Origin: Gemmatimonadota bacterium
GTDB taxonomy: Bacteria > GCA-2686955
Direction: 5' to 3'
Length of the DNA: 18,539 nucleotides
NCBI GenBank assembly: GCA_002686955.1
Contig: NYZA01000260.1
Location: 1 to 18,539, forward strand
Every line of letters begins with the position of its first letter. Within the stretch, counting starts at the first letter, position 1. The notes below the pieces were generated by a model. That model had not been told where the DNA came from and searched no databases. It saw nothing but the letters and a program-made list of their open reading frames with translations. Below are positions 1 through 7,896 of this stretch, one piece after another. Made by a program: the position numbers and the translations under genes.

Positions 1-34
1 GTGCGAAGCACCGGCAGGACAAGAACCTGCACGG
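1..34. other. Two small adjacent hairpins downstream of the last gene
   Basis: The 69 bases after the stop of the last gene carry no coding signal that I can see. They hold two short dyads: GTGC-GAA-GCAC at 1-11, and GCAGG (14-18) paired with CCTGC (26-30) around a 7-nt loop, extended by CCG/CGG with one bulged base. On the minus strand these follow the metallo-hydrolase stop by about 35 nt. No T-tract follows in either direction, so a classical intrinsic terminator is not supported. They could be chance, or part of the leader of a next gene lying outside the window. Confidence 0.2.
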
Positions 35-69
35 TCTCGCTACGGAATCTCGTGAGAAATCCGGGCTAG

Positions 70-813
70 CTACCAGCCGTATTCCCGTCCCTCTTCCGCC
101 CAGCTTACTCGGAGCTCAGACCGGGGAATCGGCCGGCGGCCATCGGAGCGGTGGGTGAGCACGATCGAACGCGCTCCCGCGGCGAGCGCGGCCGCCGTCG
201 CGGCTTCCTGCTCGAGATGCCCGGCGTCGAGTATCGCGAGATCGGCGCTCGCGGAATCTCTCTCGACCTCCGCGATCGAAGAGAGATCGCCCGAGTAATA
301 GAGCCGATGGCGGCCGTGGCTGAACTCGAAGGAGAAGCTGTTCTTCAGTGTCGAAGCCTCATCGGAAGGCAGATGATCGTTGCGCAACGCCCGCAAGAAC
401 AGATTCGAGCCGAGAGGCAGTGGCTCTCCGGCAACCAAGGGGTGCGGATCCACCGCACCCGACACCCTCGGCGGATCGAGTCCGAAGAAGCGGAGCACCG
501 CTTCCAGCTCCGGAAGGGCCTCCGGCGGAAGAAGGAGGGGAATAGGTCGCTTCGGGGGTTCGGCGGCGAGGCGCAGCTGCTGGATCAGGCCGGGCAATCC
601 GGCGGCGTGATCGGGATGAAGGTGGGTGAGGAGGATCGCACCCAGGTCGACTGGCACTTGTCCGAGCTCGGCCAGGGCTCGCGAAACGCCGTCACCGGCA
701 TCGATCAGGATCGGCGGTCCGCCCGCCACCCGAACCACAGCCGATGCATGCGAGCGGCCCGCATGAGCCACCGCATCGCCGCTGCCCACGATCGTGATGG
801 TCCGCGCGGTCAA
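70..813 (-). CDS. RNase Z-like metallo-beta-lactamase-fold hydrolase
   Basis: This is a 247-aa cytoplasmic protein without signal peptide or membrane segments. The N-terminal half carries the metallo-beta-lactamase signature HLHPDH at residues 64-69, inside a context (LTHLHPDHAAGLPGL) that resembles RNase Z/arylsulfatase-type members. Further probable metal ligands are H147, D176 (YYSGD), H199 and H221 (VLTH). The family hydrolyses phosphodiesters, sulfate esters or thioesters, and the substrate here is unknown. It is shorter than typical RNase Z (about 300 aa) and I do not see a clear exosite arm, so tRNA processing is not the favoured role. The start is TTG, chosen because it overlaps the TGA of the upstream glycosyltransferase (TTGA at 813-810) and gives a natural beta-strand N-terminus (MTARTITIVGSGDA). 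It is the last gene of the operon within the window, and its coupling to the glycan genes suggests a role with them, which is inference. Confidence 0.85.
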   Translation of the reverse strand: MTARTITIVGSGDAVAHAGRSHASAVVRVAGGPPILIDAGDGVSRALAELGQVPVDLGAILLTHLHPDHAAGLPGLIQQLRLAAEPPKRPIPLLLPPEALPELEAVLRFFGLDPPRVSGAVDPHPLVAGEPLPLGSNLFLRALRNDHLPSDEASTLKNSFSFEFSHGRHRLYYSGDLSSIAEVERDSASADLAILDAGHLEQEAATAAALAAGARSIVLTHRSDGRRPIPRSELRVSWAEEGREYGW

Positions 814-2072
814 GGCTGCACCGCGGCGTTCGATGGAGCTCGATCGTGGAGGGCATCGAGGAGTAGCTCCTCGATCTCGTCGACCATCTGCTCCACTCTG
901 AATCTGCTATGGATGAGGGAGCGGGCCGATTCTCCCAGCCTTCGACGAAGCTCGGGATCATCGGCCAGGCGAATCAGTGCGCGCGCGCACCCGCCGGGAT
1001 CTTCCGCCTCGAATGCCAGAGCGTTGTCGCCATCGCGGAGAATCTCCGCGCTTCCACCTCGGGTCGTGCCCGCGACCGCGATCCCGGTCGACATCGCTTC
1101 CATCAGAACGACCGAGAAGGGCTCCTCCCAGATCGATGGGAGAACGAGCACATCGTGGGCCAGCAGAAGCTCGGCCACCTCGCTTCGCCCGACCCGCCCC
1201 CGGATGCGAACGGCGGCTTCGAGCTGCGCTTCGCGGATCATCGATTCCAGCCGGTCCCGATAGGCGCCGGCCGCGGGGCCAACGATCTCCAGTATGACAT
1301 CGTTCCGTCGCCGCTCCGCGCTCCTCCCGCCGATCAGATCCATCGCTTCGATGACCGTGTGCACGCCCTTGTGGGGCAGGATCTGCCCGAGATAGAGCAG
1401 TCGAACCCGACCGTCCCTGCTCCGCCGCGGATCACCCTCGAAGTCGGCAATCGGCACACGGTTGAAGATCACCCGTGGATTCCGCGGCTCGACACCGGCG
1501 TCCACGTGCTGTTTCAGCAGGGATCGACTGACAAAGCTCGCGTTGGCGATTCTGATCGTCCCCCCGGCGAGTACCGGCACCTGCTCCAAGAGCGGTCGGA
1601 GGGTCGCCTTGCCGATCCGTATCAAGCGGGATTTTGGTCTCTTTTCGATCCATGAATCGAGCGGCTTGTGCAACACCCAATCGTCTGAGAGATAGAACGC
1701 GGTCTTCCAGGGGACTCCGGGCGCTTGGGCGGTCTGGATCAGAGAGCGGGTGAGGTTCCCCATGTTCCAGAAGAAGACCAGTTCTGGCCGGAACTCCCGT
1801 GTCGCGGCTGAGAATGCCGAAAGCGATCGCCACTCGCGCACGTTCTTCTCGATGAATCGATGCCTGGCGGGACGATGGAAATCGGGGGTCTCGAGAGTCA
1901 AGACGCGATGAACATGGCCCTCGATCGTCGGACGTTTCAGGCCGTATGTCGATGTGAGCACGCGCAGGTCGTGCCCTCTCTCGCGTAGCCCCTCCACCGC
2001 TCCGATGCAGAGCTCCTCGTAGCCGCCCAAGCCGAGCGGTGGGTAGACGTTCGATACGACCAACACCCTCAA
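810..2072 (-). CDS. Glycosyltransferase family 4 (GT-B fold)
   Basis: This 420-aa retaining glycosyltransferase probably adds one sugar from a nucleotide-sugar donor to the lipid-linked glycan at the cytoplasmic membrane face. The N-terminal domain begins MRVLVVSNVYPP and has the glycine-rich acceptor-side loop GLGGYEEL (14-21). The C-terminal GT1-type donor domain starts near residue 222, with YLGQILPHKGVHTVIEA (227-243). It has the E-x7-E donor-site motif at E317 and E325 (EEPFSVVLME). The start is TTG at 2072, overlapping the flippase stop as TTGA; a TTG four codons further upstream is possible but would add non-family residues. The far 3' end overlaps the next gene, again by TTGA. Donor and acceptor specificity cannot be read from the sequence. 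Confidence 0.9.
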   Translation of the reverse strand: MRVLVVSNVYPPLGLGGYEELCIGAVEGLRERGHDLRVLTSTYGLKRPTIEGHVHRVLTLETPDFHRPARHRFIEKNVREWRSLSAFSAATREFRPELVFFWNMGNLTRSLIQTAQAPGVPWKTAFYLSDDWVLHKPLDSWIEKRPKSRLIRIGKATLRPLLEQVPVLAGGTIRIANASFVSRSLLKQHVDAGVEPRNPRVIFNRVPIADFEGDPRRSRDGRVRLLYLGQILPHKGVHTVIEAMDLIGGRSAERRRNDVILEIVGPAAGAYRDRLESMIREAQLEAAVRIRGRVGRSEVAELLLAHDVLVLPSIWEEPFSVVLMEAMSTGIAVAGTTRGGSAEILRDGDNALAFEAEDPGGCARALIRLADDPELRRRLGESARSLIHSRFRVEQMVDEIEELLLDALHDRAPSNAAVQP

Positions 2073-3634
2073 GTGGGTACCCAATTGCGCAGCACCGGGA
2101 CCCTGGCCACGATTTTCAGGTCCTCTCGATCGATGCAGCGGGTGAGGTAGATGCCCGCCGCGTAGACTAGGGCGATCGTGGCGGTTCCCGCGCCGAGAAA
2201 CACCGCGTGCTCGATTCGGGATTCGGCGATCCGCGATGCCGGCGCCAGCATCAGTCCCGCGAGCGCGAGCCCGGTGGCCACCGCGCCGGCCAGAGCGGGC
2301 TTCGATATCGCTCCGATCCAGTATTCACGCGGTGAGATCTTCAGATAGGCGGTCGATTTCGCGATGAGAATCAGATTCGCGGCGACAAGAGAGACAACTG
2401 TGCCGATCGCGATACCACCGGGATAGCCCCCCTCCGGCCCAGCGAGAAGGTAGAAGAAGCCGATCGAGCAGGGCAGGTTGAGGATCATCCCCACCAGGGC
2501 GGCGTACATCTGCCATTCCGGCCGGCCGAGCCCGCCACCGAAGACGGTGCACGGATAGGAGAAGACATTCGAGAGGTATCCGGCCGTCAGAATCAGCACG
2601 ATCGGAACCGACGCGCCGAATCCCGCTCCCATGTATGCGCCTACGAGATGAGGCGCGCACGAGATCGTGATCGCCGCGATCGGCATGACCGCCAGCGCCA
2701 GATACTTCACCGACCTCAGATAGAGTCGGCGCAGATACGGAGTATCGCCACGTGCGTTCATCTCCGAAACGGCGGGGAAGATCGCGCTGGTCATGAGCCC
2801 CGGTAAGCTCCGCAGTATGCCGGTGATTCGCGTCGCGAGATCGTAGAAGGTGACGTATTCGAGCGATAGCAACCACGCGACCAGGAGCTTGTCGGTCTGG
2901 AAGATGATGAGGACCGCCAGCTTTTCGACCTGCAGCTTGATTCCGAATCCGAAGAAGCGTCTAAGTGTGCCGATGTCGGCCCGCCAAGGACGAAAACGGA
3001 GCCAGGGGGCGAGTCGGTAGGTCGTGTAGATCCGAAGGGCCAGTGTGAGGAGAAAGACCACGGCGTTGTTCAGGACCAATCCGCGCAGCCCGTAGCCGCT
3101 CTCGATCACGAAGACCGCACCCGCGAGAGAGATGAGCTGCATGCTCATTCCGACCTTGTTCCATACATCGAGGCGCTGCAGCCCCTGCTGGATCGCTCCG
3201 AATGCGGCGGTTGCGTTGGCCGCCAGCAAGATAGCCACCGTCACCCGGACCATGAAGCGGGCGTCTTCAGCGAGCTCCGGCTTCGGGACGAACACGCCCA
3301 CGAGTGGATCGATGAAGAGATCCACGGCCGCCCAAACCACCAGCGCTACGACGCTGTAAAACGCGAACGAGGTGTTGAGGACGGCGGAGATCCGATCGAG
3401 CTGCCCTTTCGCCTCGAACTCGCTCACGTACTTCACATAGGCCGCGCCGAAGCCGAGATCGACCAATCCGAAGTATCCGCCGAGCGCTCCCACCACCATC
3501 CAAACCCCGTACGCCTCGGCTCCGAGGCGTGCGACGAGATAGGGGAAGAGAACGAGATTCCCCAGCGCGGCGACAGTGCGTCCCGCCGTGTTGAACGCGG
3601 TGTTGCGCAGGATCTTTGCGGCGGGACCGGTCAT
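2069..3634 (-). CDS. Wzx-type polysaccharide flippase (MATE/MOP superfamily)
   Basis: This is a 521-aa polytopic inner-membrane protein with many hydrophobic segments spread along its length, in the usual size range for Wzx/PST transporters. The N-terminus (RNTAFNTAGRTVAALGNLVLFPYLVARLGAEAYGVW, about 10-45) is characteristic of the polysaccharide-transporter branch of the MOP superfamily: an amphipathic start, a first membrane helix and the LGxxxYGxW element. A second typical region, FQTDKLLVAWLLSLEYV, lies near residue 240. It is expected to translocate undecaprenyl-diphosphate-linked repeat units from the cytoplasmic to the periplasmic face. The ATG start lies in a 4-nt ATGA overlap with the upstream WecA-like gene, and the gene ends in a TTGA overlap with the next glycosyltransferase. 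The same frame stays open far upstream, but that extension lies antiphase inside the WecA-like gene and reads as low-complexity arginine/glycine-rich sequence, so it is not part of the protein. Confidence 0.9.
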   Translation of the reverse strand: MTGPAAKILRNTAFNTAGRTVAALGNLVLFPYLVARLGAEAYGVWMVVGALGGYFGLVDLGFGAAYVKYVSEFEAKGQLDRISAVLNTSFAFYSVVALVVWAAVDLFIDPLVGVFVPKPELAEDARFMVRVTVAILLAANATAAFGAIQQGLQRLDVWNKVGMSMQLISLAGAVFVIESGYGLRGLVLNNAVVFLLTLALRIYTTYRLAPWLRFRPWRADIGTLRRFFGFGIKLQVEKLAVLIIFQTDKLLVAWLLSLEYVTFYDLATRITGILRSLPGLMTSAIFPAVSEMNARGDTPYLRRLYLRSVKYLALAVMPIAAITISCAPHLVGAYMGAGFGASVPIVLILTAGYLSNVFSYPCTVFGGGLGRPEWQMYAALVGMILNLPCSIGFFYLLAGPEGGYPGGIAIGTVVSLVAANLILIAKSTAYLKISPREYWIGAISKPALAGAVATGLALAGLMLAPASRIAESRIEHAVFLGAGTATIALVYAAGIYLTRCIDREDLKIVARVPVLRNWVPT

Positions 3635-4821
3635 TCGCCGCGGGCCGTCACACGGGTCCCCTGGGGTTCGCCTCGATCTCCGGTTGCCGGAGAATCGACC
3701 TCCCCGGTTCCGCCCAGCTTCATCAGAACCGCCACGAGAGCCATGAGCCCCATCGCCTGCAGCGCGACGATGATCCCCTCGATCGTTGTCACGTTGCGCA
3801 GGATCGTGGCGTTGATTCCGAGGCAGAAGGTCAGCAGGTACACGATCTGCACCGCTTGTGCCTGGCTGAGCCCGAGCTCGACCAAGCGGTGCGAGAGGTG
3901 ACACTTGTCGCCCATATAGATCGGCCTGCCCTCCTTGAGACGGATCCAGACCACGCTTGCCGTGTCGAAAAGCGGCAGGCTTAGGATGATCAGCGGCATG
4001 AGAGCGCCCAAGACCGAGCTCTCGCCGAAGGTGACATAGCTCTGCAGAAGCGCAAGGGCGGCCATCACGTAGCCGATGAAGAGCGATCCGGCATCGCCCA
4101 GGAAGATGCTGGAAGGGTGGATATTGTGATGCAGAAAGCCTAAGAGCGAGCCGGAGAAGGCGCAGAGGATCAGGGCGACGAAGAACTGCCCCGATTGGAT
4201 CGCCACGAAGGCAAGGATCGAGCTTGCGATCAACGCCACGCCCGAGACCAGACCATCCATGTTGTCGAGCAGGTTGAAGGCGTTCGTGAAACCGACGATC
4301 CAGAGGACGGTCAGGCAGGTATTGTGCAGATCCCAGGGCAGAGCATCGGGCAGGAGCGTGGTCCGAACTCCGGCCGACATGAGCACCGCGGCGGCGACCA
4401 CCTGACCGAAGACCTTCAGGAGGACCGGAAAGCGCTCCCCATAGAAATCGTCGAGGAGACCGGTGACGAGAACGACACTCGTGCCGATCATGAGTGCGTA
4501 AAGCTCCCTTCTTACGGCTCCGATTCCGGTCGCGATGTCCACGATCTCGGGCATATGAGACGCCAAGATGGGCACGCGGCTGCCGTAGCGAAAAGCGACG
4601 AAATTGAGAGAGATGGTTGCGATGAAGGCGACGTAGACCGCGAGACCCCCCAGAAGTGGTTTTGCGTCGGCATGGACCTTTCGTTCCCCCGGCTGATCCA
4701 CGATCGCCCAACGTAGCGCGATCCAGCGGACGACCGGCACCAGAGCCAGAGCCAGGCCGGCCCCGCAGGCCAATACCCACCACGACGCGACCACCCTCTG
4801 TGCCGCAGATGAGAGGATCAT
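3631..4821 (-). CDS. WecA/TagO-type undecaprenyl-phosphate sugar-1-phosphate transferase
   Basis: This 396-aa integral membrane enzyme of the MraY/WecA/TagO family starts glycan synthesis by moving a HexNAc-1-phosphate (commonly GlcNAc-1-P) from UDP-sugar to undecaprenyl phosphate. About ten hydrophobic helices are visible. Family motifs are intact: LLDDFYG at 122-128 (Asp pair D124/D125), NAFNLLDNMDGL at 180-191, FLGDAGSLF at 240-248 (D243) and the HLSHRL loop at 308-313, which corresponds to the HxxH carbohydrate-recognition loop. The N-terminal DQPGERKVH..PLLGG segment (42-60) is also diagnostic. The ATG start is supported by GGAGG (4829-4833) seven bases upstream and an ATGA overlap with the preceding glycosyltransferase. 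A short polar tail (about 371-396) follows the last helix. It is the only recognisable initiating transferase in the window. The exact sugar is not determinable; MraY itself is unlikely given the context. Confidence 0.93.
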   Translation of the reverse strand: MILSSAAQRVVASWWVLACGAGLALALVPVVRWIALRWAIVDQPGERKVHADAKPLLGGLAVYVAFIATISLNFVAFRYGSRVPILASHMPEIVDIATGIGAVRRELYALMIGTSVVLVTGLLDDFYGERFPVLLKVFGQVVAAAVLMSAGVRTTLLPDALPWDLHNTCLTVLWIVGFTNAFNLLDNMDGLVSGVALIASSILAFVAIQSGQFFVALILCAFSGSLLGFLHHNIHPSSIFLGDAGSLFIGYVMAALALLQSYVTFGESSVLGALMPLIILSLPLFDTASVVWIRLKEGRPIYMGDKCHLSHRLVELGLSQAQAVQIVYLLTFCLGINATILRNVTTIEGIIVALQAMGLMALVAVLMKLGGTGEVDSPATGDRGEPQGTRVTARGE

Positions 4822-5978
4822 GCTCCGGCCTCCGCCGTTATCAGCTCGCGGTAAAAGGTGGCGTATTGGGGCACCACCCGGTCGAGGCCGTGCGTGGCGA
4901 CGATTCTCTCTCTGCCGGCGGCCGCGAGACGTCGGCGCAGCTCCGGGGCGGCGTGCAGCTCGCGGATCGCTTCGGCGAGCGCGTGGGGGTCACCCGCCGG
5001 CACCAGCACTCCGGTCTCTCCGTCGGCCACCAGATCCGGAACACCCCCAACCGCGGTGGCTACGACCGGCACGCCCGAGGCCATCGCCTCCATGATCGCG
5101 ACGGGTGATCCCTCGTTGGCGCTGCATAGAACGAGCAGATCGAGATCGGCATAGATCGTTTCGAGGTCGTCGCGAAAGCCGAGGAACGAGAGCTGGTCCT
5201 CTCCGAGTCCGAGCCCGTGCGCTTTCCGCTCCAGCGCGACGCGTAGCTCGCCGTCTCCGACGATCAGGAATCGCATGGATTCGGTGCGAAGCGTCACGAG
5301 CTGAGCGGCCTCGATGAAATCCTCCACTCTCTTGATCGGCACCAACCTGGCCACCAGCCCGACGAGAAAGCGGTCGCCGGCGGCGAGCTCGAGTCGCAGC
5401 CGACCCCGCCGCTCATCGAGATTCTCGTATGGAGTCAGGTCCATTCCCAGAGGAAGTGTGACGACGCGGTCGCCTCCGATGCCAAGCCCAACGATCTCAC
5501 GTCGTTGGATCTCGGTCAATGTCACCACGCGCGTTGTCGATCGCGCCAAGATCCGCTCGATCCAGAGAATGACCGCGCTCTTCGTCTTCGAGAAATAGCC
5601 GGAGAGAACGTGTCCGTGAAAGGTGTGCACGACCGCCTTCACCCCCGCGAGTCGGGCCGCGATCCTGCCGAGCGTGCCGGCCTTGGCCGTGTGGGTGTGG
5701 ACCAGGTCGGGACGCATCGAACGGAGCAGCCGCGCCAGCTTCCAGAGGGTCTTCAGATCTCCGAGAGGAGAGATCTCGCGGCCCAGATCTCGGAGAACGA
5801 TCGGTTCCACTCCCCAGGCGGACGCCATCTCCATCAGGTCGCCCTCCGTGGCGGATTCCATCCCCTTGACCACCGAGACATCGAGCCCCTCGCGCCGCAG
5901 ATGATGGCTCATCTGAATGACGTGGACCGCGGGACCGCCCACGTTCAGCCTGGCGATGACATGACAGATCTTCGGCAT
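4818..5978 (-). CDS. Glycosyltransferase family 4 (GT-B fold)
   Basis: This is a 386-aa GT4 enzyme. The N-terminal domain begins MPKICHVIARLNVGGPAVHV, with the glycine-rich loop typical of the family, followed by LVHTHTAKAGTLGR (92-105), a highly recognisable segment of GT4 proteins in polysaccharide clusters. The donor domain starts near 205 with VGLVARLVPIKRVEDFIEAA, has the GDGELR turn (241-246), and the E-x7-E motif at E289/E297 (EGSPVAIME). The start is the ATG at 5978, 14 nt after the upstream stop. The frame is open for another 46 codons upstream, but those lie inside the preceding GT2 gene and look non-native. Its overlap with the WecA-like gene suggests it may add an early sugar to the lipid-linked primer, which is an inference. 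Confidence 0.92.
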   Translation of the reverse strand: MPKICHVIARLNVGGPAVHVIQMSHHLRREGLDVSVVKGMESATEGDLMEMASAWGVEPIVLRDLGREISPLGDLKTLWKLARLLRSMRPDLVHTHTAKAGTLGRIAARLAGVKAVVHTFHGHVLSGYFSKTKSAVILWIERILARSTTRVVTLTEIQRREIVGLGIGGDRVVTLPLGMDLTPYENLDERRGRLRLELAAGDRFLVGLVARLVPIKRVEDFIEAAQLVTLRTESMRFLIVGDGELRVALERKAHGLGLGEDQLSFLGFRDDLETIYADLDLLVLCSANEGSPVAIMEAMASGVPVVATAVGGVPDLVADGETGVLVPAGDPHALAEAIRELHAAPELRRRLAAAGRERIVATHGLDRVVPQYATFYRELITAEAGA

Positions 5979-5992
5979 CCGCTGAGAGCTCG

Positions 5993-6691
5993 TCAGCTGC
6001 GCAGCGCGAAGCGCAGGATATGACCCACCGCGGCGATCCCATCCCGCCAGGTGATCTTCTTTCCCTCGATGTAGTCTCTTCCGTAGTAGGAGATCGGCAC
6101 CTCGTAGACCCGACATCTCAGGCGAGCGATGCGGGCCGTGATCTCCGGCTCGAAGCCGAAACGATCCGACTCGAGCGGGATCCGCCGCAAGATATCGGTT
6201 CGAAAGACCTTGTAGCAGGTCTCCATGTCGGTGAGATTCAGGTTCGTCGTCATGTTGGAGAGCAGCGTGAGCGCCCGATTCGCCACGTAATGCCAGAAGA
6301 GGTGGACGCGGTGGGGACCTCCGAGGAAGCGGGAGCCGTAGACGGCGTCGGCCTGACCCTCCAGAATCGGCTGGAGCAGCTTCGGATAGTCCCGTGGGTC
6401 GTACTCGAGGTCGGCGTCCTGCACGATGACGATCTGGCCTTCCATCTCCTCGAAGCCGGTGCGAAGCGCCGCGCCCTTGCCCCGGTTGACGCCGTGCCGC
6501 AGCACCTTGTGGCCCTCCCTTTCGAGATCGGCCAGGATCGACTCGGTGCCGTCGGTCGAACCGTCATCTACGAGGATCAGCTCACGTTCCAACCGATTCG
6601 GAAGAGGTGCGGCTGTGACGCGATCGACGAGATCTCTGAGCGTGCGGACTTCGTTGTAGACCGGAATGACGATGGAGACCAATTGGATCAA
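5993..6691 (-). CDS. Glycosyltransferase family 2, polyprenyl-phosphate (DPM1-like) type
   Basis: This 232-aa single-domain GT-A enzyme shows the nucleotide-binding motif DDGSTDGT (42-49) and the metal-binding QDADLEYDP (91-99). It also has the DMETCYKVFR (155-164) and FGFEPEIT (178-185) segments seen in bacterial relatives of dolichyl-phosphate mannose synthase. The C-terminal SYYGRDYIEGKKI motif (201-213) fits the same group. There is no C-terminal membrane anchor, so it should act as a peripheral protein on the inner face of the membrane. Relatives make polyprenyl-phosphate-linked hexose used by GT-C membrane transferases, so the GT-C-like membrane protein at 11964-13277 would be a plausible user. 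Direct transfer to the growing glycan is the alternative. The start is TTG in a TTGA overlap with the upstream methyltransferase stop, with GGAG about 8 nt upstream. Confidence 0.9.
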   Translation of the reverse strand: MIQLVSIVIPVYNEVRTLRDLVDRVTAAPLPNRLERELILVDDGSTDGTESILADLEREGHKVLRHGVNRGKGAALRTGFEEMEGQIVIVQDADLEYDPRDYPKLLQPILEGQADAVYGSRFLGGPHRVHLFWHYVANRALTLLSNMTTNLNLTDMETCYKVFRTDILRRIPLESDRFGFEPEITARIARLRCRVYEVPISYYGRDYIEGKKITWRDGIAAVGHILRFALRS

Positions 6692-7896
6692 GGGGAGGCT
6701 CCGGGGTTGGGCACTCGCTTCCCCCTCGGCTTGGCGAAGGCCCGCGCGGCCATGCGCACATAGGTCCCGTAGGCGAGGCGCGATGGCCAGCGAAGATCTT
6801 GGATCCGGATCCCGGGCGGAAGGTCGCGGCTGGCGACCAGATGGTAGTAGATATTGTAGCTCGATCCCCCACGCCTTTGAAACGCTGCTCTATGGCGGTG
6901 CACCGAATACCAGAGGGGCGCAAGGGAGGCGCCGATGTTGGTCTCTCCCAGGAACTCCGCGGCGATTCGCGGGAGCAGGGGAGTGCCGTCCAAGACGGGG
7001 GACTCGGCGACGAGATGGGCCTCTCCGTGGGGAGCGAGCAGGCAGTCGAGCTCGGCGAGGATCTTTCCGACGATCTCGAGACCGAACGCACCGCCGAAGC
7101 CGTCGAGGTTGGCGGCTCGCTCCGAATCGGGCATCCAAACATAGGGGGGATTGGCCACGATCAGATCGAAAGGTGGGGCAGCGCCGGAGGCGAGATCGGC
7201 CACTCGGAACGAGACGCTGGGCGCCTTGCCGTTCAGCTTCGCGTTCAGCTCGGCGAAGGCGACCGCGCGCGGATTGATATCGCTTCCCTCGACACTGCCG
7301 GCATGGTGCGACACCGCGAGTGCCTGAACCCCGCATCCGCAGCAGAGATCGAGTGCCCGCTCGAAGCTCCGTCCTCGAAGAGCGCTGCGCAGCAGATCGG
7401 AGAGGACCGCCGAATCCCGACCCAGATAGGTGAACCCGGGGATCGAGCGGTCGGGGGGATCGGTGACGAAGAGGTCGCCCCCCAGAGGAACGAATCGGAG
7501 GGTCGATCGCAATCGCCTCTCCTGGTCGGCCAGGATCCCCAGCTCCACGAGCTCTTCCAGCGCGGGCGCATCGGGGATCGAGTCGAGGGCTTTCGATACC
7601 CTGGCACGCGCCGTGGCCTCGCCGAGGAAGAAGAGGCCGAACAATCGCTCCTGTGTGGGGTGGCGCTTGCGAAAGCGGGCGCGATGAAACGTCGGCGACA
7701 CGGTGTGTTCCATCAAGCGGCGCCCTTTTCCGGTGATCGCCGCTCGCAGATTCGACCATTCCAGGGGGAAGGCAAAGCGATTCGTCGCGGTGGGCACCTG
7801 TTCGATGCTCCCGTAGTGGGCCTGGTCCAGTCCGGCATGCAGAGCGGCGACCGCGGCACGCCACTCTCGGGTCCCTGGGGGTGGGGGAGTGGTCAC
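6688..7896 (-). CDS. Class I SAM methyltransferase with NPPY motif and N-terminal helical domain
   Basis: This 402-aa protein has a class I methyltransferase core at about residues 155-340. Motif I is ALDLCCGCGVQAL (181-193), the acidic SAM ribose ligand is probably D206 in GSDINPRA, and the catalytic-type motif is IVANPPYVW (246-254). NPPY is characteristic of enzymes methylating planar nitrogens (DNA adenine, rRNA bases, glutamine in release factors: PrmC/RsmC relatives). About 150 residues precede the core, with an ERLFGLFFLGE helix and a segment containing FVTDPPDR. This resembles the two-domain layout I associate with actinobacterial DUF7059-type methyltransferases, a resemblance from memory that was not searched. 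A further roughly 60 residues follow the core. Start GTG overlaps the carbamoyltransferase stop (GTGA) and has a GGGGGAAG stretch upstream. In this setting a small-molecule or sugar substrate is possible, but the motif does not point to ordinary sugar O-methylation. Confidence 0.85.
   Translation of the reverse strand: MTTPPPPGTREWRAAVAALHAGLDQAHYGSIEQVPTATNRFAFPLEWSNLRAAITGKGRRLMEHTVSPTFHRARFRKRHPTQERLFGLFFLGEATARARVSKALDSIPDAPALEELVELGILADQERRLRSTLRFVPLGGDLFVTDPPDRSIPGFTYLGRDSAVLSDLLRSALRGRSFERALDLCCGCGVQALAVSHHAGSVEGSDINPRAVAFAELNAKLNGKAPSVSFRVADLASGAAPPFDLIVANPPYVWMPDSERAANLDGFGGAFGLEIVGKILAELDCLLAPHGEAHLVAESPVLDGTPLLPRIAAEFLGETNIGASLAPLWYSVHRHRAAFQRRGGSSYNIYYHLVASRDLPPGIRIQDLRWPSRLAYGTYVRMAARAFAKPRGKRVPNPGASP

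Noticed and set aside
1-69. Intrinsic terminator after the last gene
   Set aside because: The hairpins are short and no T-tract follows in the minus direction.
2069-4783. A 904-codon open frame on the minus strand that could look like a fusion of an unknown domain with the flippase
   Set aside because: The upstream 383 codons lie out of phase over the WecA-like gene, whose family motifs are intact. The extra part is Arg/Gly-rich without fold-like pattern, and the flippase has its own ATG in an ATGA overlap.
5979-6116. N-terminal extension of the GT4 gene at 4818-5978 by 46 codons
   Set aside because: The extension lies inside the upstream GT2 coding sequence and the family N-terminus begins exactly at MPKICHVIARLN.
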